A stretch of DNA of 64,000 nucleotides, taken from positions 62,001 to 126,000 of the forward strand of contig NZ_CP018835.1 of NCBI RefSeq assembly GCF_002196515.1, written 5' to 3'. The position numbers and the translations under genes are program-made. Position 1 is the stretch's first letter. The number at the start of each line of letters is the position of its first letter. Below, in pieces: positions 41,842 to 52,220 of this stretch. The notes below the pieces were generated by a model that had not been told where the DNA came from, made no database searches, and worked only from the letters and a program-made list of their open reading frames with translations. This DNA comes from Vibrio gazogenes. Lineage in GTDB: Bacteria; Pseudomonadota; Gammaproteobacteria; Enterobacterales; Vibrionaceae.

Positions 41842-44730
41842 ATGAGTACTGCCTTTGAAGTCAATCAAAATATTTCACCTATTTTTTCATCACAAGTACC
41901 TGACGTAAAAGGCGTTTATGATTTAACACCGGATCAGGTCCTCTTAGATCAAGAGAAGTACGAATCTGAAGTTCGTTCCTATCCCCGGCGTTTGCCCATT
42001 GCGATCAAACAAGCTTATGGTCTTCTGGTTGAAGATACGCGCGGTCAGGTTTTTCTCGACTGTCTTGCCGGTGCCGGAACTTTGGTGCTTGGATATAATC
42101 ATCCGGAAATCAATCAGGCATTAAAAGAGCAGTTAGATACCGGATTGCCTTATCAAACGCTGGATATGACCACACCAGCGAAAGATCATTTCATTAAGCA
42201 GGTTCGGGCATTTCTCCCTGAAGAGCTTGGCGCAAACTGTGCGATTCAGTTCTGTGGCCCTTCCGGTGCCGATGCCGTAGAAGCTGCGATTAAGCTCGCC
42301 AAACAAACGACAGGCCGTAATACCATGTTTGCGTTCCGTGGTGCGTACCATGGTATGACCAACGGGACGATGGGGATGATGGGTAATTTGAATACCAAAG
42401 CCCGTCGGACTGGTTTGATGTCTGATGTCCATTTCATGCCGTTTCCTTATCACATCCGCTGTCCGTTTGGTCTTGGTGGCGAAGAGGGTGCGCGTGCCGG
42501 TATTCGTTACATTGAGCGTCTATTGGGTGATGATGAAGCTGGCATCATGAAGCCGGCGGGAATCATTGTCGAACCCGTTCAAGGGGAAGGGGGTGTCGTT
42601 CCTGCGCCTGCATTCTGGCTTCGTGAACTTCGTCGTATTTGTGATGAGCACGGTATCCTACTGATTTTTGATGAAGTGCAGTGTGGTGTCGGTAAAACCG
42701 GCTACAACTTTGCATTTGAAGAAGCCGGTATTATTCCTGATATTCTCTGTTTGTCCAAAGCGATTGGCGGTGGCTTGCCAATGTCGCTGCTCGTCTTTAA
42801 AAAAGAAGTCGACACATGGCGTGCCGGTGAGCATACCGGGACATTCCGTGGTAACCAGTTGGCAATGGTCTCCGGCGCGAAAGCGCTTGAAATTATTCAG
42901 CGAGATAACTTAGTCGAACATGCCAATATTGCCGGCCAATATCTACGGATGGGGCTGGAGAAAATTCAAAGCCGTGTGAACTGTATTGCAGATGTTCGTG
43001 GTAAAGGATTGATGCTGGGCGTCGAAATCAAGGATCCGCAAGGCGGCCTGAATAAATTCGGTGAACCACAAGCCGATGGTGAGCTGACACTCAGAATTCA
43101 ACGTGCGGCTTTAGAAAGAGGCCTGATGGTTGAAAAAGGCGGCCGTGAAGGCGCGGTGATCCGTTTCTTGCCACCGATTATTATTTCTTACGAACAAATT
43201 GATTTTGCACTGCGTGTATTAGAAGAAGCGATCTTAGTTGCCGGTGGTGGTGAGAAGTCACCTGAAGCATCCAGTCAGGTTGAATGGAAAAAGCATTTTA
43301 TTCAGACTGGGGCTCAGGGAAGTGAGCAATTTGCCAAGGTCATGAATCATACCACAGCGGCAATGAAATCGATTTTTGAAGCGGTTCAGGCACCTTATTC
43401 TGGTGTGGATCCTGCTCAATTGGAGCAAGCGATTTATGCCGTCGACTTAGATCATAAAAATGCGCTGCTGACGGATGTGATTTCTGATACAGCAAAACGA
43501 GTTGGTGCTAACTCAATCATTGTTCAGCATCCGAACTGTATTGCACATTTGCATACACCACCGTTGTTAGCTTCTGTTGCAGCAGAGTCGATGATCGGTG
43601 CATTGAATCAGTCTATGGACTCTTGGGATCAGTCATCGGCGGCAACTTATGTTGAACAGTGTGTGACAGATTGGTTGTGTACCAAGTTCCGGTTAGGCGA
43701 TTCATCTGACGGTGTCTTTACCAGTGGTGGTACGCAAAGTAATCAAATGGGCTTGCAACTGGCACGTGATTGGATTGCGGACAAGCTAAGCGGACACTCG
43801 ATTCAGAAACTGGGTTTGCCTGATTATGCCGATAAATTACGGATTGTCTGTTCTGCGAATGCGCACTTCACTGTGCAAAAGGCAGCCTCTTGGATGGGAT
43901 TGGGTGAGAAAGCGGTATTGACGGTTGACTCTCTGCCAAACGGGACAATGGATGCTGCTAAACTTGCGGGTGTAATTGAGCAAGCGAAGGCTGATGGTTT
44001 GATTCCGTTTGCAGTGGTTGGAACGGCCGGAACGACGGATCACGGTGCCATTGACGATTTAAGCATGATTGCAGATGTCGCTGAGCAACATGACTTATGG
44101 ATGCACGTTGATAGTGCCTATGGCGGTGCGTTGATCCTGAGTCGTCATGCCGATCGTTTAAATGGTATTGAACGTGCCCGTTCGATTACGGTTGATTTTC
44201 ATAAATTATTTTATCAAACAATTAGTTGTGGTGCATTTTTAGTCAATAATAAATCAGATTTTAAATATCTGTTGCACCATGCTGATTATCTGAACAGAGA
44301 ACATGACACATTGCCGAATTTGGTTGATAAATCATTGTCAACGACTCGACGTTTTGATGCGTTAAAAGTCTACATGACTATGCAAAGTGTCGGACCGGTT
44401 GCGCTGGGAGAAATGTACGACCATTTAATCCAGCAGACACAGCAAGTCGCGCAATTGATTGATGATGCTCCGGGATGTGAATTGCTATCTCAGCCATCAT
44501 TATCTACGGTTTTATTCCGTGCGGTGCATCCTGCGGCCACTGATCTCAATGCATTGAATCAGCAGGTGCGTCTTGAAGCGTTAACTCGCGGTGTCGCTGT
44601 ACTTGGTGAAACGGTAGTGGACGGTCAAACCGCTTTGAAACTGACCATTTTGAACCCGTGTTTAGACATCAACGATTTCGAATCGTTAATGGAGAAGATC
44701 ACACAGTTAACTCATGAATTAGTCGGATAA
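41842..44730 (+). CDS. Fused L-2,4-diaminobutyrate:2-ketoglutarate aminotransferase / DABA decarboxylase
   Basis: About 962 aa made of two enzymes. The N-terminal half is a class III aminotransferase (GPSGADAVEAAIKLA, LIFDEVQCGVGKTG, PLP-Lys in CLSKAIGGGLPMS). The C-terminal half is a group II PLP decarboxylase (TSGGTQSNQMGLQLARD, MHVDSAYGGALILS, PLP-Lys in TVDFHKLFYQT). Together they make diaminobutyrate from aspartate semialdehyde and convert it to 1,3-diaminopropane for norspermidine. ATG 41842, with GAGGAGGCGCAG upstream, is preferred over 41815. The carboxynorspermidine genes follow. Confidence 0.92.
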   Translation: MSTAFEVNQNISPIFSSQVPDVKGVYDLTPDQVLLDQEKYESEVRSYPRRLPIAIKQAYGLLVEDTRGQVFLDCLAGAGTLVLGYNHPEINQALKEQLDTGLPYQTLDMTTPAKDHFIKQVRAFLPEELGANCAIQFCGPSGADAVEAAIKLAKQTTGRNTMFAFRGAYHGMTNGTMGMMGNLNTKARRTGLMSDVHFMPFPYHIRCPFGLGGEEGARAGIRYIERLLGDDEAGIMKPAGIIVEPVQGEGGVVPAPAFWLRELRRICDEHGILLIFDEVQCGVGKTGYNFAFEEAGIIPDILCLSKAIGGGLPMSLLVFKKEVDTWRAGEHTGTFRGNQLAMVSGAKALEIIQRDNLVEHANIAGQYLRMGLEKIQSRVNCIADVRGKGLMLGVEIKDPQGGLNKFGEPQADGELTLRIQRAALERGLMVEKGGREGAVIRFLPPIIISYEQIDFALRVLEEAILVAGGGEKSPEASSQVEWKKHFIQTGAQGSEQFAKVMNHTTAAMKSIFEAVQAPYSGVDPAQLEQAIYAVDLDHKNALLTDVISDTAKRVGANSIIVQHPNCIAHLHTPPLLASVAAESMIGALNQSMDSWDQSSAATYVEQCVTDWLCTKFRLGDSSDGVFTSGGTQSNQMGLQLARDWIADKLSGHSIQKLGLPDYADKLRIVCSANAHFTVQKAASWMGLGEKAVLTVDSLPNGTMDAAKLAGVIEQAKADGLIPFAVVGTAGTTDHGAIDDLSMIADVAEQHDLWMHVDSAYGGALILSRHADRLNGIERARSITVDFHKLFYQTISCGAFLVNNKSDFKYLLHHADYLNREHDTLPNLVDKSLSTTRRFDALKVYMTMQSVGPVALGEMYDHLIQQTQQVAQLIDDAPGCELLSQPSLSTVLFRAVHPAATDLNALNQQVRLEALTRGVAVLGETVVDGQTALKLTILNPCLDINDFESLMEKITQLTHELVG

Positions 44731-44746
44731 TTAAGGTAATAGGACA

Positions 44747-45991
44747 ATGTCAATTTTACAAATTGGAGCAGGAGGTGTTGGTTGGGTTGTTGCGCATAAG
44801 GCAGCTCAGAACAACGATATTTTAGGTGATATTACGATTGCATCTCGGACCATCGCAAAGTGCGAAAAGATTATTGAGTCGGTACGTCGTAAAGGAAACC
44901 TGAAAAACGCGCAAAAGAAGTTAGAAGCTCGTGAAGTGAACGCAGACGACATTGACGCGTTAGTTGCGTTGATTCATGAGGTTCAGCCTGATTTAGTGAT
45001 CAATGTTGGCCCTCCATGGGTCAATATCCATATCATGGAAGCCTGTTATCGGGCGAAAGTGTCCTATTTGGATACGTCGGTTGCTGTTGATCTCTGCTCT
45101 GAAGGTCAGCAGGTGCCAGAAGCCTACGATTGGCAATGGGGATACCGTGACAAGTTCAAAGAAGCTGGTATCACCGGTATTCTCGGTGCTGGTTTTGACC
45201 CTGGTGTGGTCAGTATATTTGCAGCCTATGCCGTGAAACATCTTTTCGATGACATTGATAGTATTGACGTCATGGATGTTAATGCAGGCGATCACGGCAA
45301 GAAATTTGCGACGAATTTTGATCCTGAAACCAATATGTTAGAAATTCAGGGTGATTCATTTTACTGGGATGACAATGAGTGGAAGCAGGTCGGTTGCCAT
45401 ACGCGAATGCATGAGTTCGATTTTCCGGTAGTCGGTAAACATAAAGTTTACTCAATGGCTCACGATGAAGTGCGTTCCATGAAAGAATTCATTCCGGCAA
45501 AACGTATCGAATTTTGGATGGGATTTGGTGATCGTTATCTGAATTACTTTAATGTGATGCGTGATATCGGTTTATTAAGCCCTGATCCGGTGACTTTACC
45601 TGACGGCCGCGAAGTTCAGCCTCTGCATGTCCTCAAAGCATTATTACCGGATCCGACTTCTTTGGCTCCGGGGTATACCGGGAAAACCTGTATCGGGACT
45701 TGGGTTCAAGGGCAAAAAGACGGGAAAGCGCGCAGTGTTTTCTTATATAACATCGCGGACCATGAAGTCGCTTATCATGATGTTGAGCATCAGGCGATTT
45801 CTTATACGACAGGTGTGCCTGCCATTACAGCAGCGATTCAGTTCTTCCGTAAGCAATGGGCTGAGCCCGGTGTTTTCAATATGGAACAGTTGGATCCGGA
45901 TCCGTTCCTCGAAACCATGCCAAGCATCGGTTTGGATTGGGATATGCAGGAACTCGATGTTGCTCAGCCAGACATCCAAATTCTGAAATAA
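44747..45991 (+). CDS. Carboxynorspermidine dehydrogenase (saccharopine dehydrogenase-like)
   Basis: A 414-aa protein. The N-terminal NAD(P) motif ILQIGAGGVGWVVAHKAA is the saccharopine-dehydrogenase type, followed by PDLVINVGPPWVN and GAGFDPGVVSIFAAYA. It reductively condenses diaminopropane with aspartate semialdehyde to carboxynorspermidine. It is 16 bp from the upstream gene, in the same operon. A terminator follows before nspC. Confidence 0.92.
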   Translation: MSILQIGAGGVGWVVAHKAAQNNDILGDITIASRTIAKCEKIIESVRRKGNLKNAQKKLEAREVNADDIDALVALIHEVQPDLVINVGPPWVNIHIMEACYRAKVSYLDTSVAVDLCSEGQQVPEAYDWQWGYRDKFKEAGITGILGAGFDPGVVSIFAAYAVKHLFDDIDSIDVMDVNAGDHGKKFATNFDPETNMLEIQGDSFYWDDNEWKQVGCHTRMHEFDFPVVGKHKVYSMAHDEVRSMKEFIPAKRIEFWMGFGDRYLNYFNVMRDIGLLSPDPVTLPDGREVQPLHVLKALLPDPTSLAPGYTGKTCIGTWVQGQKDGKARSVFLYNIADHEVAYHDVEHQAISYTTGVPAITAAIQFFRKQWAEPGVFNMEQLDPDPFLETMPSIGLDWDMQELDVAQPDIQILK

Positions 45992-46032
45992 TTGATATGT
46001 CGTTCGTCGAACTGACGATAATGACACATATG

Positions 46033-46068
46033 AAACAGCCGTAGCATGGGATGCTATGGCTGTTTTTT
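46033..46068 (+). terminator. Rho-independent terminator between the dehydrogenase gene and nspC
   Basis: AAACAGCCGTAGCAT (46033-46047) pairs with ATGCTATGGCTGTTT (46051-46065), with one G-T mismatch, followed by TTT. It sits inside the pathway cluster, so nspC is at least partly transcribed separately. Confidence 0.88.
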
Positions 46069-46194
46069 AACCTATCCCGCACAGGATGGGGTCTCAATGA
46101 AATGCTGTGTGGTGTTATTGATGCCACGAAGCCATGATAAGAGATAAACGTCCACAGATGTGCAGGGTAAACATGATCAATCGGTAAATGAGTC

Positions 46195-47328
46195 ATGCAA
46201 AAAAGTGAATTAAAAACACCTTATTTTATGATTGACGAATCTAAATTGATTCACAATCTTGAAATTGCCAAACAACTTAAAGATATTTCCGGTGTGAAAT
46301 TAGTGCTTGCTCTCAAGTGTTTTTCCACATGGGGTGTGTTTGATATTATCAAACCGTATCTGGATGGTACGACAAGCTCAGGTCCTTATGAAGTCAGGCT
46401 GGGTCATGAAACATTTGGTGGTGAGACGCATGCTTATAGCGTTGGTTATAGTGAAGATGATGTCAAAGCAGTCGCAGATATCTGCGACAAAATGATTTTT
46501 AATTCGCAGTCTCAATTAGCAGCGTATCGTCATCTGGTTGAAGGAAAAGCATCGTTAGGACTGCGTTTGAATCCCGGTGTGAGTTATGCCGGTCAGGATT
46601 TAGCGAATCCGGCTCGGCAGTTCTCTCGGTTAGGCGTTCAGGCCGATCATCTTGATCCGAGCGTGTTTGAATCTATTGATGGTGTGATGTTCCACATGAA
46701 CTGTGAGAATAAAGATGTTGATGCATTCATCCGTCTTTTAGATGCGATTTCAACACAGTTCGGTGCTCATCTGGATCAACTCGATTGGGTTAGCCTTGGT
46801 GGCGGCGTATTTTTTACCTGGCCGGGCTATGATGTTGAAAAACTCGGAATGGCTTTAAAAGCATTTGCTGAGAAACACAGTGTCCAGTTATATCTTGAGC
46901 CGGGAGAAGCGATTATCACGCGTACAACCGATCTGGTCGTGTCCGTGGTAGATATTGTTGAAAATGAGATTAAAACAGCGATTGTCGACTCTGCAACAGA
47001 AGCGCATCGCTTGGATACCTTGATCTACAATGAACCTGCGTCAGTGTACGAGAGCAACCCGAATGGCGACCATGAATATGTGATCGGGTCTTGCTCATGT
47101 TTGGCTGGCGACCAATTTTGTATCGCGAAATTCGATCAACCGCTTGAGATTGGCCAGAAACTCCATTTAATGGATAGTGCCGGGTATACCATGGTGAAGC
47201 TCAACTGGTTTAATGGGTTGCGGATGCCTTCAGTCTATTGTGAACGCCTCAATGGGGAAGTTCAAAAACTCAATGAATTTGACTACGCTGATTTTAAACG
47301 TTCACTATCTCAGTGGTCAGTGCAATAA
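46195..47328 (+). CDS. nspC: Carboxynorspermidine decarboxylase
   Basis: A 377-aa protein of the alanine-racemase-fold decarboxylases. The PLP-Lys is in [11 protein letters not shown], the glycine loop is [17 protein letters not shown], and the C-terminal active-site Cys is in [13 protein letters not shown]. It makes norspermidine, which in vibrios feeds the MbaA/NspS biofilm signalling route. The start has only a weak ribosome site. It lies 200 bp after a terminator and ends at a strong shared terminator. Confidence 0.93.
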   Translation: MQKSELKTPYFMIDESKLIHNLEIAKQLKDISGVKLVLALKCFSTWGVFDIIKPYLDGTTSSGPYEVRLGHETFGGETHAYSVGYSEDDVKAVADICDKMIFNSQSQLAAYRHLVEGKASLGLRLNPGVSYAGQDLANPARQFSRLGVQADHLDPSVFESIDGVMFHMNCENKDVDAFIRLLDAISTQFGAHLDQLDWVSLGGGVFFTWPGYDVEKLGMALKAFAEKHSVQLYLEPGEAIITRTTDLVVSVVDIVENEIKTAIVDSATEAHRLDTLIYNEPASVYESNPNGDHEYVIGSCSCLAGDQFCIAKFDQPLEIGQKLHLMDSAGYTMVKLNWFNGLRMPSVYCERLNGEVQKLNEFDYADFKRSLSQWSVQ

Positions 47329-47362
47329 ATAAACCAGAAGAATAAAATATTCGATGGCATAA

Positions 47363-47403
47363 AAAATCCCCCAATGGTTGCATATCAATCATTGGGGGAT
47401 TTT
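47363..47403. terminator. Bidirectional terminator
   Basis: AAAATCCCCCAAT (47363-47375) pairs perfectly with ATTGGGGGATTTT (47391-47403). It serves nspC and the converging chemoreceptor gene. Confidence 0.93.
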
Positions 47404-47438
47404 GGGTTTGATTGCCTGTTGTGGCATATCGCAAGGGG

Positions 47439-49046
47439 TTACAGTTTGAACATCATCAGTTTGTCATCTAATTGCTGAGACATATTGGCTAATCGCTCAC
47501 TTTCTTTGGCAAGCGTTGTTGCTGATTCTGACATTTCCTGAGCCGAATCATTGATACCAGAAATGTTGCGGTTCATCTCTTCTGCAACAGCACTTTGTTC
47601 TTCAGCAGCCGTTGCAATTTGTGCTGACTTATCACTGATGTGCTGAATATGCGTGACAATCAATTTTAAGTCACTACCGGAACCTTCTGCACGCTGAACA
47701 CTATTGTAAGCCAGCTCTTGACTCTTCTGCATGGCATCAGCAGTACTGACCGCCAATTGTTGCAGCCGATTAATGGTGCTTTGAATTTCTTCTGTAGACT
47801 GATTGGTACGACTGGCCAGATTACGGACTTCATCAGCAACGACTGCGAATCCACGTCCTTGTTCTCCCGCTCGGGCTGCTTCTATCGCGGCATTCAATGC
47901 CAGTAGGTTCGTTTGCTCGGAAATACCGCTAATCACAGAAGTCACTTCGCTGATTTCCATAACGCCTTCTTTGAGTTTATTGACCCGATCAGAAGCCACC
48001 TCCAGTTCTTGAGAGAGGGACTTGATACTTTCAACACTCGATGAGACGTCCTGATCACCCATTCCAGCTTCTTGACTTGCTTCTGCGGTGTCCTTGGCGG
48101 TTGATTCGGCGTGGTTGGCAACATCTGCGACGGTTGCACTCATCTCGTTCATTGCTGTTGCGATTTGGGTCAATTGATCTTTCTGGGAGCTAACGGCTTG
48201 ACTGGTATCTTCAGCGGATGAGGCAATTCGATTCGCTGCTTCAGATAGCTGTTTGGCTGACTTGACTGATTCATATAAGGCAGTCCGAATCGAACTGATG
48301 GTCTCATTAATACGTTGGGCAAGAATACCGATTTCATCTTTGCCAATGATGGGAATCTCAACGGTCATATCACCATTAACAATATGATACATCGTATTTT
48401 TAATTGTCTCTAACGGAACGATAATGGCCCGAGAAATCACGATACCGAGTAAAACCATACCAGCAACAATAAGGAGTGTTGATAATCCCATTTTGATCAG
48501 TAATGAATTCATTTCATGATCAATATCAGAAACGAGCATTCCCGAGCCGATAATCCAACCCCAAGGCTCATAACTATTGAGATAGGAAAGCTTATCGGTT
48601 AACTTGCCATTGAGATCTTCAAAACGGTAAAGAACCATATCACCGCCTTTTTTCTGACCCGCTTCGACAAAGTCGAACCAGCGTTTATCTTCTGGGTTAT
48701 TGGCTTGTCCCATCTGCTTACCATCCAACTCTGGTTTTATCGGGTGGGAGATGATATAGCGTGATTTATTTAACGTGAATAAATAATTATCCCCGTCAAA
48801 GCGAGTTGCGTTCAGTAATGTTTTTGCTTGTTTTTGTGCTTCTTCTTTAGGAAGGGTTTTATCAAGATAAGCTATTTGAGAAATGACGGACTCAATGACA
48901 GCAGAAAGGCGTTGTTTTTTTTCATTGAGTAAGTTCCTTTCTAATGTTTGATTGGCAATCACGAGTAATATAACAAAACCGACAATAGCGACTAAAACCA
49001 GGCAGGCTAGTTTTCGGCTGACTTTCATATTTCTTAGCATTGACAT
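47439..49046 (-). CDS. Methyl-accepting chemotaxis protein with periplasmic Cache domain
   Basis: A 535-aa protein. A membrane helix is at about 12-30, a periplasmic sCache_2-type sensor at about 35-190 ([34 protein letters not shown]), and a second helix at about 190-212. HAMP follows, and then the signalling domain with the hairpin tip [35 protein letters not shown]. It reports a small ligand, perhaps a carboxylate, to CheA. GAGGTAAACGTC precedes the start. It is monocistronic. Confidence 0.93.
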   Translation of the reverse strand: MSMLRNMKVSRKLACLVLVAIVGFVILLVIANQTLERNLLNEKKQRLSAVIESVISQIAYLDKTLPKEEAQKQAKTLLNATRFDGDNYLFTLNKSRYIISHPIKPELDGKQMGQANNPEDKRWFDFVEAGQKKGGDMVLYRFEDLNGKLTDKLSYLNSYEPWGWIIGSGMLVSDIDHEMNSLLIKMGLSTLLIVAGMVLLGIVISRAIIVPLETIKNTMYHIVNGDMTVEIPIIGKDEIGILAQRINETISSIRTALYESVKSAKQLSEAANRIASSAEDTSQAVSSQKDQLTQIATAMNEMSATVADVANHAESTAKDTAEASQEAGMGDQDVSSSVESIKSLSQELEVASDRVNKLKEGVMEISEVTSVISGISEQTNLLALNAAIEAARAGEQGRGFAVVADEVRNLASRTNQSTEEIQSTINRLQQLAVSTADAMQKSQELAYNSVQRAEGSGSDLKLIVTHIQHISDKSAQIATAAEEQSAVAEEMNRNISGINDSAQEMSESATTLAKESERLANMSQQLDDKLMMFKL

Positions 49047-49277
49047 GACGTTTACCTCGAAGCACCCACAATAGATACTTTTGTATTATTATTCCAACAA
49101 TCTTACCCACTATTATATTTTATAATGGTCCATACAACTATGTCCGCAATAATAAGCGGTTAATTTGCTGATTAGATCATAGAAATATGTAATTGACAAT
49201 ATTGTTTTTTGCGACTTAGGTTTTGTTTTGGGAATACAATGATAAGTGTTTTCATATGTTTATAGCGTTACAACACA

Positions 49278-49802
49278 TTAATGCACTGAGGAACTATCAA
49301 TCAGAACTTGGGTATCTTCACTCAGTGATTCCAGCTCACTAATAACATCATCGATGAGTAATGTCTCGGGTAAACGAAGGGAGATATGTGCCGTAAATAA
49401 ACTGGAGTTGACACCGCAACTGTCAGAAATAAATATACGCTGGCAGTTCATGTCTAATACTCTGATTCGCTGACTATCAAGTAGGTGAGTGATTTCATTC
49501 ACAATGCCTGCTCTATCATTCGCGTCTATACGCAAATTATATTCTTTTTTTCGTTCAGTATCGTGCGGCTCGCAATCGGTAATCATCGTCGACAAGTTTG
49601 GTTGTGACAGAAAAGCGTCTTTGATATACATAGCAGTCTCTTCTGGAGCGGATATTTTGATCAATGCGGCGACGCGGTTTTCTAAGTAGTTGATTTTACT
49701 TGTTATCCATTGCCCTCCATTTTCATGGGTAATTGCAGCGAGATGATGGATATCCGCTGGTGCAGCATCACCGATGAAGCTGACAATAAATAGGTGATTC
49801 AT
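49278..49802 (-). CDS. Glycine cleavage repressor-like double ACT-domain protein
   Basis: About 174 aa with two ACT domains (HLFIVSFIGDAAPADIHHLA, LRIDANDRAGIVNEITHLLD). This is the architecture of GcvR, which modulates GcvA in glycine cleavage control. ATG 49802 follows AAGGAGAAACCGG; the longer frame is not needed. Vibrios have more than one GcvR-like gene, so the role is only family level. Confidence 0.8.
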   Translation of the reverse strand: MNHLFIVSFIGDAAPADIHHLAAITHENGGQWITSKINYLENRVAALIKISAPEETAMYIKDAFLSQPNLSTMITDCEPHDTERKKEYNLRIDANDRAGIVNEITHLLDSQRIRVLDMNCQRIFISDSCGVNSSLFTAHISLRLPETLLIDDVISELESLSEDTQVLIDSSSVH

Positions 49803-50093
49803 CCGGTTTCTCCTTACCAAGTTTACGGGCTGATACTATTATCTTAGGCTGAGGCGACGTGGTTAGCTGAAAGTTTTACAATTTTGTTAATTAGATCGGA
49901 TCTTTCGCGCGAGGGAGATAGAATGAGTGGTTGAACGGCTATCAGTTTGAAATCAAAGCAAATGGGGCAGAGAATAAAAAGTTTTTTCCTATTGTGTATT
50001 GTATGATGTAAAGAAGTAAGTTTGTGGGCTAGGGAATAAGGGAAGCACCTCTTTCGTACCTAGGGGATTTGGATGGAATAAAAGGTTTTAGTT

Positions 50094-51329
50094 ATGCTAA
50101 AAGTTGCGATGCTTAGTACCGGTGAAGAAGTACTCCATGGTGATATTCAGGATACGAATGCAACATGGTTGTCCAGCCTCTTTTTTGAACAAGGCTATCC
50201 ACTGACGAAGCGTTCAACCGCTGGCGATAACCGTCAGATGTTGCGTGATGAAATACTGATGTTGGCTTTAAATTCAGACATTTTGATCGTCAATGGTGGT
50301 TTAGGACCAACCAGCGACGATTTGTCTGCTGAAGTTGCAGCAGAAGCCGCTGAGCAGCAGTTAGTGTTATTTCCAGACTGGCTTGACGTAATGAAAGCTC
50401 GTTTCGCTCAGCGTAATTTGGTCATGTCTGACAGTAATATTAAGCAAGCGATGTTGCCGGAACATGCAACGATTTTGGATAACCCCATTGGCACCGCTTG
50501 TGGATTTAAAGTGGAAATTCATGGTTGCCTTTGTTATTTCACTCCGGGTGTCCCGTCAGAGTTTCAAAAAATGATCAGTGAGCAAGTGTTGCCTGATTTA
50601 AAGCAACAGTTTTCTGATTCCTCTGATCTCGTTTGTCATCGTTTATACACACTGGGTTCATCCGAGTCTGTTTTAGAAGACTTACTCCATCAGGTTGAAT
50701 TGCCAGATGAATATCTACTGGGATTTCGTGCTTACCTTCCTTTTATTGAAGTCAAATTGTTCGGGCCTTCGGGGCAGGACAATGAAATGTACCGTTTAAT
50801 GGAAGAAATTTTTACCCATGTGTCCGAGTGGACCGTCAGCATTGATCAGCCGATGCTTGCCCAGCTTTCACAAGTGATGTACGACAGCGGGAAAACGCTG
50901 GCGATTGCTGAACAGTCAACACGCGGCTGGTTGGTGGATTGGCTGTTTAGTGATGATACGATCTTTGAACAATGTGGGAGTAGTTGGGTGTTGAGTCCGC
51001 AAGTCTCTGAGAAGATGTCTGCTCAAGATCAGGTTTCTGCCGTATTGGCACTCGCCAGTGCGACCAAAGAGAAAAGTGAGACGGAAATTGCGCTTGTGAC
51101 AGGAGAGTTTCGCGAGGATGGTTTTACACTGGCGTTATCGGCCTCTGAAGGGGAGTGGGCACAGCAGCTAAAATTCAAACGAGATTATCGCGCCGATGAG
51201 CGAAAAATTTTGATCGGCACGATTGCCGCAGATATGTTATTGCGTTACTTATCTTCAAAACCAGTCTTTGGCAAGTATTCATCAACGTTATCAGAAAAAC
51301 AGATTTATATTCCGGCAACATCCTTATAA
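50094..51329 (+). CDS. CinA-like protein (YfaY family, MoaB/Mog-fold domain)
   Basis: A 411-aa protein. The N-terminal molybdopterin-binding fold includes MLSTGEEVLHGDIQDTNATW and VNGGLGPTSDDLSAEVAAEA. The C-terminal part corresponds to the CinA deamidase domain but lacks a clear catalytic signature. Such proteins hydrolyse ADP-ribose or NAD-related pyrophosphates. AAAGGTTTTAGTT precedes the ATG. Confidence 0.85.
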   Translation: MLKVAMLSTGEEVLHGDIQDTNATWLSSLFFEQGYPLTKRSTAGDNRQMLRDEILMLALNSDILIVNGGLGPTSDDLSAEVAAEAAEQQLVLFPDWLDVMKARFAQRNLVMSDSNIKQAMLPEHATILDNPIGTACGFKVEIHGCLCYFTPGVPSEFQKMISEQVLPDLKQQFSDSSDLVCHRLYTLGSSESVLEDLLHQVELPDEYLLGFRAYLPFIEVKLFGPSGQDNEMYRLMEEIFTHVSEWTVSIDQPMLAQLSQVMYDSGKTLAIAEQSTRGWLVDWLFSDDTIFEQCGSSWVLSPQVSEKMSAQDQVSAVLALASATKEKSETEIALVTGEFREDGFTLALSASEGEWAQQLKFKRDYRADERKILIGTIAADMLLRYLSSKPVFGKYSSTLSEKQIYIPATSL

Positions 51330-51601
51330 ATCAAATCATTAGGTTGAAGCGTGTCATTTTTCTCCGGTGTGTATACCCCCTCTAATCATATTAGTCATCA
51401 CATTTGATAGGGGGTAATACTTTGAATTGCCACCTTATAATTTCAAAGAAAATCTGATTATTCTTTATGCGTAAATTGTCTAATGTTTAATCCGATGATT
51501 TCTTAAGTGTTTCCTTATTCCCTCAAAAATGGTTATACCCAAGAGTGTCCTATCCACGCTAAACTGAAATCTCGTAAAACGGAGACGGCAGGAGGCTGAT
51601 C

Positions 51602-51880
51602 ATGCAAAGTCATTCAAAGATTCTTGTTTGGTATAAAGTTGCAAGTCAACAAGTTGTTTTGGGGGAAGCATATCAGGATATGAGTGACAGACTGGTTTCG
51701 CTTTGGTTAGATACACCGACAGAAAGCGATTTGATGGGTGATTTGGGCTATTATATCTCACTGTTTGGTGATGATGGACGTAAGATTGCTGATAAAGCAA
51801 TTTCAATGTTGACTGCTGATCAGCTATTGGGAAAAGCACAACGGCTCGCTGACGCAGGGAAGACTGAGGCACGGCTATAG
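51602..51880 (+). CDS. Hypothetical protein, 92 aa
   Basis: A small soluble protein (ILVWYKVASQQVVLGEAYQD, LGYYISLFGDDGRKIADKAI) with a strong AGGAGGCTGATC ribosome site. No family is recognised. It converges on yfaE across a hairpin. Confidence 0.65.
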   Translation: MQSHSKILVWYKVASQQVVLGEAYQDMSDRLVSLWLDTPTESDLMGDLGYYISLFGDDGRKIADKAISMLTADQLLGKAQRLADAGKTEARL

Positions 51881-51905
51881 CGACTAAAAATTAGCCATAG
51901 CCGTG
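51870..51905. terminator. Hairpin between the 92-aa gene and yfaE
   Basis: CACGGCTAT (51870-51878) pairs with ATAGCCGTG (51897-51905), with an inner ACTAA/TTAG arm. The T-run is poor. It is a plausible shared terminator. Confidence 0.5.
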
Positions 51906-51936
51906 TGATAAACATCAGATGAATGATGGTAATCGG

Positions 51937-52218
51937 CTAGGCTCTCTTCACTTTATGCTCGTAATGAACATCCTGAAGTTCTACCGATTGACTACTTGCC
52001 CGGCAAATACAAGGTAAGATCTCGTCAGACTGAGTATATGCGAGCGCAAACCCTACATATTCAACTTCCCCGGCAGATAGCTTACATCGACAGGCACCAC
52101 AGTGCCCGTCTCTACAATTATATTCAATATTCAGCCCTGCATTCTCCATGGCCTCGAGTAATGTCTCGGAGCCATTGGATTCAATGGTAAGGGTCTGATT
52201 GATTTTGATGGTTGACAT
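51937..52218 (-). CDS. yfaE: 2Fe-2S ferredoxin YfaE, maintenance of NrdB radical
   Basis: A 93-aa plant-type ferredoxin. The cluster cysteines are Cys35, Cys40 and Cys43 in NCRDGHCGACRC, with the fourth, Cys70, in LPCICR. It donates electrons to rebuild the diferric-tyrosyl radical of NrdB. It starts two bases after the nrdB stop, so it belongs to the nrdAB operon. Confidence 0.92.
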   Translation of the reverse strand: MSTIKINQTLTIESNGSETLLEAMENAGLNIEYNCRDGHCGACRCKLSAGEVEYVGFALAYTQSDEILPCICRASSQSVELQDVHYEHKVKRA

Positions 52219-52220
52219 TA

